NCBI GenBank assembly: GCA_049472395.1
Contig: JBLIRR010000004.1
Location: 62,001-126,000 of the forward strand
From: JBLIRR01 sp049472395
Lineage (GTDB): Bacteria; SZUA-182; DTGQ01; JBLIRR01
Reading direction: 5' to 3'
DNA length: 64,000 nt
In this document: in pieces, positions 1 through 6,913 of the stretch
Position numbering within the stretch: the stretch's first letter is position 1
Layout of the letters: every line of letters begins with the position of its first letter
Position numbers and translations under genes: made by a program
Notes under the pieces: generated by a model
Seen by the model: only the letters and a program-made list of their open reading frames with translations
The model's database searches: none
What the model was told of the DNA's origin: nothing

Positions 1-698
1 TACCCGCGGCTCTCGATGATTTTCTGTTGGATGGTCTTTTTTGTGACCCCATGACAGAGCATATCGATGCGACACTGCTTATGGGGAAGGATTTCTTTGA
101 TAAAAAGATCGCGCAACGCCTCGCGTTCCCGGCGCATGGCCAGGGGACGCGAACCGGGAGCTTCGGCAAACACCAACAGAATGCGCAAATCCTCCTTGCC
201 TGCGGCAATCTGAGCAGCCTGTTCCTGGGCTGCCGGATCTATAGCGGGTGTATCCTCTGTGATGGCCCGAATGATCAGGTTTTTATCCATGAGCGTCGGG
301 GCAGTGATCCCGCTGCGGGCGATTTCCCAGGGCACGCGGGCAAAAGCGGCAGCCAGCGGATCTTCATCAGCCTTTGGCAGGCGAAGAAGAAGTGTCCGAC
401 GACTCGGCGAAGCAGCAAGATGCCTCATCATTGCCTTACCGACCACGCTCTCCCCGATAAAAACACCCAGACGGTTGAGAATGTCCTCGGCTGTGGCGGT
501 CTTATCCGGCTCATAACGACAACTGCCCTCATAACGCTGCACATGACGTCGTGTGTCGAATAATCCTTCCCAGGATGCCGCGTCCTCATCTTTTAGCCGG
601 ATCTGTTGGTTCCCCACCTGTCGCCCATGTTTATCCTTTAATTTCAGGCGTGCTGTTTTGTCTGCGGGATTGGTATCAAGATAAAGTTCGAAATGCAT
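1..698 (-). CDS. CHAT-domain (caspase-like) protein, N-terminal part, cut by window edge
   Basis: The reverse frame is open from an ATG at 698 to the window edge, giving about 232 residues of N-terminal sequence. AGGAG lies 11 bases before the ATG. A motif of the type VPWEIA sits at about residue 145, followed by LRILLVFAEAPGSRPL and a run rich in E and R. This is the usual entry into a CHAT domain, the clan-CD protease fold related to caspases and separase. The catalytic His and Cys would lie beyond the edge and cannot be checked. It is the last visible gene of the minus-strand operon, 65 bases after the MBL gene. Its base composition is clearly more GC-rich than the four genes upstream of it, so it may have a different history. 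The family call is good; its substrate is unknown. Confidence 0.72.
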   Translation of the reverse strand, partial: MHFELYLDTNPADKTARLKLKDKHGRQVGNQQIRLKDEDAASWEGLFDTRRHVQRYEGSCRYEPDKTATAEDILNRLGVFIGESVVGKAMMRHLAASPSRRTLLLRLPKADEDPLAAAFARVPWEIARSGITAPTLMDKNLIIRAITEDTPAIDPAAQEQAAQIAAGKEDLRILLVFAEAPGSRPLAMRREREALRDLFIKEILPHKQCRIDMLCHGVTKKTIQQKIIESRG

Positions 699-763
699 GC
701 TTCTTTTTTCTCCTGCCTGATAATGTTTTGCCTTAACCAGTGTAAACTTGTTTTTCAGTAGTA

Positions 764-1888
764 TTATTCACTCAGAGTCAATGTGTTTTTTCCATCTTCA
801 TCCACCCGGGGGAAAGAGGTTTTATAATGATACTTTTTCTTCCAAAGCTCTCTATCCCAGACTTCCGTGAACTCAGTTTTGAAATTAAAATGCAGAGTTT
901 TACCCTCTCCACCATATTTTATAATCCTTGCAACAGCAATCGGATCAGGGTGTTTAAAATAATTTCCATTTGTGGAAATGAGGAAGTGATCACATTCAAT
1001 CATATCAAGAATATCATTCGAAATATTATGAGCGCTTCCATGATGCGATACTTTAAATGCGTTCAGTATTATTTTTTCACTTTTTGTTCCTTTGTAGTTC
1101 TCAAGTGAATTTTTAAGAATATCAGCATGAGCATCCCCGGCAAATAGAATTCGTTTATCTTCCAACTCAAATAAAAATGCGATGCTCGATCCGTTTGCAT
1201 CGGTTTCATCATTTTCAAATGGAGTTTCAGCCAGTTTATCTATATCTATTCTTCTGTTCGATCCCATGGTTTCAAATTGGCTGATCGGATAAGAACCATA
1301 TTCTTCAGCTTCAATTCCTGCAACTATTCCTGCTTTTCTGCACTCAGCTTTCCACTTTGGAATGAAAGATTTTAGTTTTTCTCTATTAGGGGACAACAAG
1401 GTGAGTTTCACTTCTCCGATATTAATTTTATTATCATTCATATTTTCAGTTATCTCTACAGGATTTCCCTTAAAATAATTATTCCATGGCCATCCCTTTT
1501 TAATTAATAAATCACTGAGATCCTCACCCATTTTTGCTCCCATCGGCTCTAAAAAGGAGCCTTCATCGTTTGCCGGCGGATTTATAGCCCTCCCTTTCAA
1601 ATGGTCATATGTGTTAAACCAGACATCCTTCACATTGATATGAAGCTTACTATCTTCAAAGAGCGTCATAATACCTTCTATATGATCTCTATCAACATGT
1701 GTGACAACAATTAACTCAAGTTGATTTATTTTCAATTTTTCAAATAGCACTTTAAGAGAGTTCTTATAAGTCCACTTCCTCCCTCCATCGATAAGAATAT
1801 ATTTCTTATCGGAAATATGACCGTAGGTAATAAGAAGGCAATCCCCCTCTTTTGCAGGCAACATCGTAACCTCTAAAAGAGTGCTCAT
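764..1888 (-). CDS. ComEC/Rec2-like metallo-beta-lactamase-fold hydrolase
   Basis: A 374-residue MBL-fold protein. The metal-binding motif THVDRDH (His64, Asp66, Asp68, His69) follows a strand, FAGDAH supplies the next aspartate near residue 252, and KVSHHG near 280-284 is the signature of the ComEC C-terminal hydrolase family. No membrane segments are seen, so this is the free-standing soluble form rather than the DNA-uptake channel. ATG at 1888 is preferred over a TTG six bases upstream because GAGGA lies seven bases before the ATG. It sits 36 bases after the unknown 453-residue gene and before the CHAT gene in the same direction. Family members act on nucleic acids or phosphoesters; here a nuclease or nucleotide hydrolase role in a conflict operon is inferred. 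Confidence 0.8.
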   Translation of the reverse strand: MSTLLEVTMLPAKEGDCLLITYGHISDKKYILIDGGRKWTYKNSLKVLFEKLKINQLELIVVTHVDRDHIEGIMTLFEDSKLHINVKDVWFNTYDHLKGRAINPPANDEGSFLEPMGAKMGEDLSDLLIKKGWPWNNYFKGNPVEITENMNDNKINIGEVKLTLLSPNREKLKSFIPKWKAECRKAGIVAGIEAEEYGSYPISQFETMGSNRRIDIDKLAETPFENDETDANGSSIAFLFELEDKRILFAGDAHADILKNSLENYKGTKSEKIILNAFKVSHHGSAHNISNDILDMIECDHFLISTNGNYFKHPDPIAVARIIKYGGEGKTLHFNFKTEFTEVWDRELWKKKYHYKTSFPRVDEDGKNTLTLSE

Positions 1889-1924
1889 ACACAAATCCTC
1901 ACAGCAGAATAATTACATCAATTT

Positions 1925-3286
1925 TTAATTTTTTATTAGCTCAATACTTAAAAACAATTTTGAAGGATCGGCTCTCCGAGCAAGCACTTTCAGGTTATGA
2001 AGGTATTTTTCAGCCTCACCCTCTCCTCTATTCGCAAAATAACGCATTCCCTCCAGCATAAACTTCAGACCAACCGTATAAAAGGGTAAACCTCTCTTAT
2101 ATGCACGGTACAGTGCATCCCTGGCCTCTTCGTATTCGCCATCCCCTAAATTAAAGTACAAAGCTGAATGAAGAATAGCTCCATCAGGGAGCCAATCAAA
2201 CCATTGATCAAGATTTTTAATCCAATTTCTCCAGGAAGCAGATTTTTCGGAATATGATTTTTGTTCATCCGATAACATCAACAAATAACCTCCGGCTGAT
2301 GCAGCATAAGGATTCATAATTTTCTCATATAACATTTCCATTGCTTTTTTATTAATAAGGAGCTGTGAGGCTTGATACCCGGCTCCAATGCTCATGTATC
2401 CCATAACACCCATAATTATCGGATCACCTATAGAAAATGAATAACCACAATGAGTACCTAAATATTTTTTTTCAATTGCGAGCTGCAATTCTGCTTCTCC
2501 GTGACGTGTCTGCCAAGGTGAAGGAACGGGTATGAGAGTAATACCTCTTAATGAAGAGAGTACAAAATATATCCGCTGTTCCGTATAATTTTCTTCAAGA
2601 GAAATCATTGGGAATCCTGCGGTGCTCACTTCACTACCTTTCTTACTTGAAAAACAGAATAATATATAATCTGAATCTTCTTGTGAAGGGGTATCAATAT
2701 ATCTCATATTACCAAGCTTTTTTATTATTTCCTCAAAAGTATATCCATTCGTACAGAGGTTAGCGAGATTTTCAATTGAGTTCTCGTGCAGATAACTATG
2801 CACATTCGAATTGCTTTCCATTGATATAACACCGACTGAGAATTCTTGAGGTGAATCTTGGGCTACATTGCGATAAGGAAAGAGATCGAAATCAGGTATA
2901 TTCATTTCATTTTTACTCTTTTTAATATCCTTTCTCATATTGCCGGCAAGTGCATGCCAACTCAACCATTCACGGCTAGATTGAGAGGGAAGATCAATTT
3001 CAACTTTTACCGGCTTTCCCGTGACAATTTCAAAATCTTCAATAATAGTTGCCCCGGAAGGTGAGAGAGCCTGGAGAAAATAATTGCCCGGTTTCAAGTT
3101 ATACAAGTCGTATATCTCAGGCCAATACTCTGATGCATAATCAATAATAGGTATTGTTATATCTTTAATAAATTTATTCATCTTTCTGTTTATATCATCA
3201 ATATAGAAGATACTTGCAAAAAGATTTTCCTCACCATACTTCTCTCCCAGAAGAATTGTTCTGACTCGCATAAAAACCTTACTCAT
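1925..3286 (-). CDS. Uncharacterised 453-residue partner of caspase-like gene
   Basis: I do not recognise a named family. Residues 1-115 look like a beta-rich domain, with KPGNYFLQALSPSG and a later strand pair that could be an Ig-like fold, ending in a short EWLSWHALAGN motif. The middle has a small cysteine- and glycine-bearing segment, GTHCGYSFSIGDP. Residues 320-453 are helical: NPYAASAGGYLLM, then WFDWLPDGAI, then an array resembling TPR or Sel1 helices (REALYRAYKRG-like). No signal peptide or membrane segment is seen. The ATG overlaps the stop of the caspase-like gene by four bases (ATGA), so the two are probably translationally coupled and their products may interact. It could be an adaptor, sensor or substrate of the protease. 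Confidence 0.7.
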   Translation of the reverse strand: MSKVFMRVRTILLGEKYGEENLFASIFYIDDINRKMNKFIKDITIPIIDYASEYWPEIYDLYNLKPGNYFLQALSPSGATIIEDFEIVTGKPVKVEIDLPSQSSREWLSWHALAGNMRKDIKKSKNEMNIPDFDLFPYRNVAQDSPQEFSVGVISMESNSNVHSYLHENSIENLANLCTNGYTFEEIIKKLGNMRYIDTPSQEDSDYILFCFSSKKGSEVSTAGFPMISLEENYTEQRIYFVLSSLRGITLIPVPSPWQTRHGEAELQLAIEKKYLGTHCGYSFSIGDPIIMGVMGYMSIGAGYQASQLLINKKAMEMLYEKIMNPYAASAGGYLLMLSDEQKSYSEKSASWRNWIKNLDQWFDWLPDGAILHSALYFNLGDGEYEEARDALYRAYKRGLPFYTVGLKFMLEGMRYFANRGEGEAEKYLHNLKVLARRADPSKLFLSIELIKN

Positions 3287-4437
3287 AATTTCACCTCAAG
3301 TTCTACATCCCGGGCTGGCGGCCGAATTGAACGGTTTTTTCTGTCTTTTTCTATTCCCAGTACTTCTGCAACAAATTCATAATATCCACATTGAATGGTA
3401 GCTATCCATGGTTCAGGTCGTGGTTCTCTCGTATCAAAGATATTGCCATTTAATAAGTATGATAATTTAGCCTGGTTATTTGCTATCTCTGGATTACAGT
3501 ATATGGTGACAGGTACACGGGGTGGCTCTGCAAGCTCGTTGATATAGAATTTCGTCATTTTCCCTGCCATCGGAACCTGAATTTGCGGACCATTCTTTCT
3601 CATTGATTCACTTAAAGCAATTTGGAGATGATTTGTAGATACCCGCCATATACCATCCGGTTCCCTATCATCACTCCCTGTTCCATTGAGAGCATCAAGT
3701 AAGTGTTCGGTATAAAGTGAAACCTGGTTATTCCTTCCGTATGCCGCTTCGCCTCCCACAGTAGAAAAAAATACCGATGGTTCCCATATTGATGAATATG
3801 GTCTTTCAAGGCTGTCCTGTATTATAGAATCTCCCTTCTCAGTTGTATCTATGGCAATATCCGAAATCACCCTGCATGCATCAATAAAAAAACATTGTTG
3901 AGAAGCTGCACACCGACGCATACCTCTTTGAAAAGCCATAAAATCTATTGACCCCTCCATAGGCTTTAATCTGGATTTACCATAATCTTCCAATAAGAGT
4001 GCCTGCTCGTCGATACCTTTGGCTATACCATGACCACAAAAGAAAAAGACGAGTAAATTTTCTTCATTTTTATCTCCCAACTCGAACCATTCTTCAACTG
4101 CTGCTTTAACATTGCTGATATTTGCCGGCTTCGGGATAATTGAATTTTGTGCTCCCTCAAATTTCAATGGAGCAGGATTTGATTCAGAAACAAGCAGGGA
4201 TATAGAACCGAGTGGTTTATTTCGATTCTTAAATTTTTTTGCACACCAATCCGCAATTTTTCTTGCAGATAAAGGAGGGGAGGATAACTGTTTCATACCC
4301 CCATGAGATTCTGTTTTATGTTCGGAAGAACCCCCTGGGAGATGGGGATAATTTCCGACTCCAATGATTAAAACATGTGTCGCAGGACTATTACTATTGA
4401 CAAGGCTCTTATCTTTGTAAACGATATATTCATTCAT
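3283..4437 (-). CDS. Caspase-like (peptidase C14/metacaspase-type) protein
   Basis: 384 residues. The clan-CD catalytic dyad is visible: His136 in FFFCGHG after a hydrophobic strand, and Cys188 in FFIDACR. An N-terminal strand HVLIIGVGNY at 21-30 is the usual first core strand of bacterial caspase-like domains. After about residue 290 there is a beta-rich extension (VPVTIYCNPEIANNQAK, then IATIQCGYYEFVAEV) that may be an Ig-like binding domain. Cleavage in this family is usually after basic residues or aspartate; the specificity here cannot be read. It overlaps the patatin stop by four bases upstream and the unknown gene by four bases downstream, which indicates tight operon structure. A regulated protease in a defence or programmed-death module is the likely role. 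Confidence 0.82.
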   Translation of the reverse strand: MNEYIVYKDKSLVNSNSPATHVLIIGVGNYPHLPGGSSEHKTESHGGMKQLSSPPLSARKIADWCAKKFKNRNKPLGSISLLVSESNPAPLKFEGAQNSIIPKPANISNVKAAVEEWFELGDKNEENLLVFFFCGHGIAKGIDEQALLLEDYGKSRLKPMEGSIDFMAFQRGMRRCAASQQCFFIDACRVISDIAIDTTEKGDSIIQDSLERPYSSIWEPSVFFSTVGGEAAYGRNNQVSLYTEHLLDALNGTGSDDREPDGIWRVSTNHLQIALSESMRKNGPQIQVPMAGKMTKFYINELAEPPRVPVTIYCNPEIANNQAKLSYLLNGNIFDTREPRPEPWIATIQCGYYEFVAEVLGIEKDRKNRSIRPPARDVELEVKL

Positions 4438-5579
4438 TTTTCAGAATCCCTTAATTCCGTACTTTTAATAGTGTAATCAAGTAATGGAAATTGAGTAGCT
4501 GGCGCTATGTTTTTATCGTAACGTGAACGTAAAGCGGCATCTGTCAATGCATATCCCCAATTAATCAACCGTCCTTGTTCTTCAGGAGTAAACCTGTTAA
4601 GCCTCGTACGCATTTCTGCCAATGATTCTGTTATTTTATTGTCGTTCGTAAGGGGAGGGTCGAGCTTTTGAGATTGCAAAGGGTATTCATCAATATTTGT
4701 ACCAATACCCCAATATGCACCTTTAAAAGTTCCGCTTTTATAATTTTCAATGAGATTCCTTACCCGAAGAGCCCTTGTCTGTTTTGAGATTATATCAAGA
4801 GTACGCTTTGTTCTCATAATCATACTAATTCTGGATCCCGGTATTTTTCGTCCGATTGGAAATGGAGCCCCTGCATCACTTACAAATATAATATCGCAAT
4901 TTTTAGTCAAATGTTCCAATCCTAAATTATCATATACTCCGCCGTCAACCATGTACAGAGTAGACTTCAATTCATCATCATCGAATAAATCTGATATGGT
5001 TGTTCTTTGCCACAGCTCTTTATCGATCTTTAGTTTTACCGGGCAAAGTGGTGGAGGAAATCCACTCGATGCCGCAACTGCATGGGCAATTTTAATATTC
5101 GGATTGGCTATTGTTCCTAAATGGTATTCACCTAAGTACGATTTTGTAAACCTTACACTTACCCCTGTTTGCATACTTGTGGTATAGATAGTGAAAAGAG
5201 GTCCTCTACCATGGGAAGGTAAATCCTGAAGAGTCTGATTCCCATATAGATATTTTTTGTATTTACTAATCAATAAATCGCTTGGGTGATGGAAAGGACT
5301 GATTATTCCTAACAGAATCGTGCACACATCAATCGTACGGGAACAGAAGTCCATAATGGGTTTCGCAATCATTTCTTCAAAATTAGTTGATATCCCGTTC
5401 GTATCGAATGTCAGTTTACTCCATTTCACGCCCAGATAAGCAGATACTATAGAACCACCGGAAACACTTGTAATTGCATCCATTTTAGGAAGCATTCCAA
5501 CTTCATTTAGCCGCCAGAGACTCCCGAGGTGAAAAAGTGTTGCTCTGAATCCTCCGCCTGAAAGTGCCAATCCCATCAT
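4434..5579 (-). CDS. Patatin-like phospholipase
   Basis: 381 residues. The oxyanion-hole glycines are in LALSGGGFRA at residues 5-14, the nucleophile Ser40 is in SVSGGS, and the second dyad residue Asp212 is in VDGGVYDN. These are the three diagnostic patatin blocks. The protein would hydrolyse acyl esters of membrane lipids. No signal peptide is present, so it acts from the cytoplasm, as expected for a membrane-damaging effector. An in-frame TTG lies at 5585, but ATG codons at 5579 and 5576 are better placed after AAGGA. It is the first gene of the operon, directly behind the promoter at 5633-5661. Patatin effectors are known in CBASS and other anti-phage systems, where a second messenger or protease activates them. 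Confidence 0.85.
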   Translation of the reverse strand: MMGLALSGGGFRATLFHLGSLWRLNEVGMLPKMDAITSVSGGSIVSAYLGVKWSKLTFDTNGISTNFEEMIAKPIMDFCSRTIDVCTILLGIISPFHHPSDLLISKYKKYLYGNQTLQDLPSHGRGPLFTIYTTSMQTGVSVRFTKSYLGEYHLGTIANPNIKIAHAVAASSGFPPPLCPVKLKIDKELWQRTTISDLFDDDELKSTLYMVDGGVYDNLGLEHLTKNCDIIFVSDAGAPFPIGRKIPGSRISMIMRTKRTLDIISKQTRALRVRNLIENYKSGTFKGAYWGIGTNIDEYPLQSQKLDPPLTNDNKITESLAEMRTRLNRFTPEEQGRLINWGYALTDAALRSRYDKNIAPATQFPLLDYTIKSTELRDSEK

Positions 5580-5632
5580 AAGCAAATGATCCTTTTCTTA
5601 TTAAAAAAATTCTTACTATTTCAAGTAGTCTA

Positions 5633-5661
5633 AATATATATCTGAAAAATGGCAAAGTCAA
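5633..5661 (-). promoter_or_regulatory. Sigma-70-type promoter of the patatin-caspase operon
   Basis: Read on the minus strand, TTGACT (5661-5656) and TATATT (5638-5633) are separated by 17 bases. The predicted start near 5626 leaves a leader of roughly 45 bases before the patatin ATG. No second promoter of this quality was seen before the downstream genes. Confidence 0.6.
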
Positions 5662-5821
5662 GAAAATTATGAGAGATTTATCCGCAGGGCTAAAGAAAAA
5701 TTTCTTATCGCCTCATTAGCAATAGGTAAAAAATTGCGAGTTACAGGAAGGTCACTCTCCGGAGGTCGAGGAAATAGAAGTTAAAGTTGCTCTATTACCT
5801 TACATACATTATTTGAGCCCT

Positions 5822-6057
5822 GGCCGTGTAGAATTATTATTTGAGCTTCCCCTCGCAGAGGTGCTTTCCGAATAGCGATACAAGGTGCTATTGGGAGCAC
5901 TATTATTGCCAGGACCACTGTAAATCCAGTGCGAAAAGATATGTTGGCAAAATGTTACGGGGGTGACATTACCCGTAAAAGAAAACTTCTGGAAAAACAG
6001 AAAAAAGGATCCAGGAATTTCTTGATGCGTTATTTTTGGTAGTCAAGCTTTACGCCA
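5822..6057 (+). pseudogene. lepA: Decayed 3' end of lepA (elongation factor 4)
   Basis: Three pieces in different frames match consecutive C-terminal parts of LepA/EF4. The first, from 5822, reads GRVELLFELPLAEV, like the family's YELPLAEI segment. After a deletion and frame change, a piece from 5872 reads IQGAIGSTIIARTTV, then MLAKCYGGDITRKRKLLEKQ, which is the highly conserved LepA C-terminal domain. A further shift near 6009 restores IQEFLDALFLVVKL, like the family's QEAFLAVLK end. Stops and a deletion of roughly 60 residues between the first two pieces show it is dead. A functional lepA is expected elsewhere in the genome. Confidence 0.8.
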
Positions 6058-6165
6058 GAGGGAATACATTCCCGCCCTTTGAACCCTTTATTTTGGGGGA
6101 GGAACTCCTTCGCTTTTAAGCGCCGATACGCTATCCGATCTGATACATGCTCTCCGGCTCACCAT

Positions 6166-6354
6166 TGTGATACTATTGTCGGCTCCTTAACCACACCCTA
6201 GAGAAAAGAGCGGTGACCGCGTAAAATACCATACACCCAAAATGAGCAATATCGATAAAAAAAGTAAATCCTGGTGAGAAGAGAATAGAGGGCATATTTT
6301 TCAACACTCGAAAAATTCCTGTAATCACAATACCGATTAAGAAGAATATTTTTA
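6166..6354. repeat. 189-bp direct repeat, left copy
   Basis: It matches 46442-46630 without gaps and with five base differences by eye (about 97% identity). The two copies have the same orientation and bracket the giant-gene block. The repeat contains the last 60 or so codons of the Fe-S/cytochrome b gene. Confidence 0.9.
6173..6354 (-). pseudogene. Copied C-terminal tail of the Fe-S/cytochrome b fusion gene
   Basis: The minus-strand reading from KIFFLIGIVITGIF to the end SRVWLRSRQ and its stop is the same as the last 60 residues of the protein encoded at 46449-47870, apart from one Thr-to-Ser change. Four of the five base differences are silent. Upstream of 6354 the similarity ends abruptly and the frame runs into unrelated sequence with an ATG at 6397, so there is no ferredoxin part. 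It is a truncated duplicate, not a working gene. The mostly silent changes suggest that both copies were once under selection, or that the sequence was exchanged recently. Confidence 0.85.
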
Positions 6355-6464
6355 GATTCCGCGAGCACCTGATTAAATTCTTACTTAACAATTTCAATGA
6401 TTCTTCGCCATCTGAGCATTAAAAAATCATTCAAAAGGTTGCTGCATTATCACCCTTTTGGTGA

Positions 6465-6653
6465 TTCTTATTATTTAAGCGTAGCGGAACGGTTATAGAG
6501 ACCTATACACATATTATATATTGGCTTAACGCAGCTGGATTATCTCAATATTATAAAGAAAAATTGAAGGAGATAATTGAAGGACTTAACGCATTAAATC
6601 TGTGTCGTGAAAGACGGCTTATTCGTGTCCAACTGCGAGAGGCACATACATAA
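6465..6653 (+). pseudogene. Unidentified open fragment without a start codon
   Basis: This frame is open for 62 codons after a TGA and reads TYTHIIYWLNAAGLSQYYKE, then KLKEIIEGLNALNL, then CRERRLIRVQLREAHT before a stop. The composition is protein-like, but no ATG, GTG or ribosome site begins it. It is probably a relic; the family is not recognised. Confidence 0.25.
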
Positions 6654-6852
6654 CTGCCATAGAAATAACTGAATGTCCAATTTTTAAAAAGACTGTAAGG
6701 AGTCTGATCTATTTTCCTGGAAGCAGATTTTTAAATACTATGCTACAAAAAATGAATTTTATTGTGTCCACTATGATATTGTTTTATGACTTTTTGCGAA
6801 GTCATAAGGATTAAAAGAAATAAATAAAATCTTAAAAATATTATTTTCTCTG

Positions 6853-6881
6853 TTGATAAAATTTTTATTTTATTTTATGAT
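6853..6881 (+). promoter_or_regulatory. Promoter of the 5,960-residue giant gene
   Basis: TTGATA at 6853-6858 and TATGAT at 6876-6881 have a 17-base spacer in an AT-rich tract. The predicted start near 6888 would give a leader of about 25 bases, ending in the AGGGGGA ribosome site at 6901-6907. Confidence 0.5.
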
Positions 6882-6913
6882 TTAACGACAAATAAATAGC
6901 AGGGGGAATATAA

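Larger units (their letters stand above)
5662..6852. other. Gene-graveyard intergenic region
   Basis: About 1.2 kb without an intact gene. It holds a decayed lepA 3' end, the copied tail of the Fe-S/cytochrome b gene, a small open fragment at 6465-6653, and a 7-bp stem (ATGACTT at 6786-6792 with AAGTCAT at 6799-6805). The stretch just before the giant gene is very AT-rich. No transposase or terminal inverted repeat was found. Confidence 0.6.

Noticed and set aside
27..563. Long plus-strand open frame over the CHAT gene
   Set aside because: The minus strand reads a clear CHAT N terminus with a ribosome site; the plus frame has no recognisable protein features.
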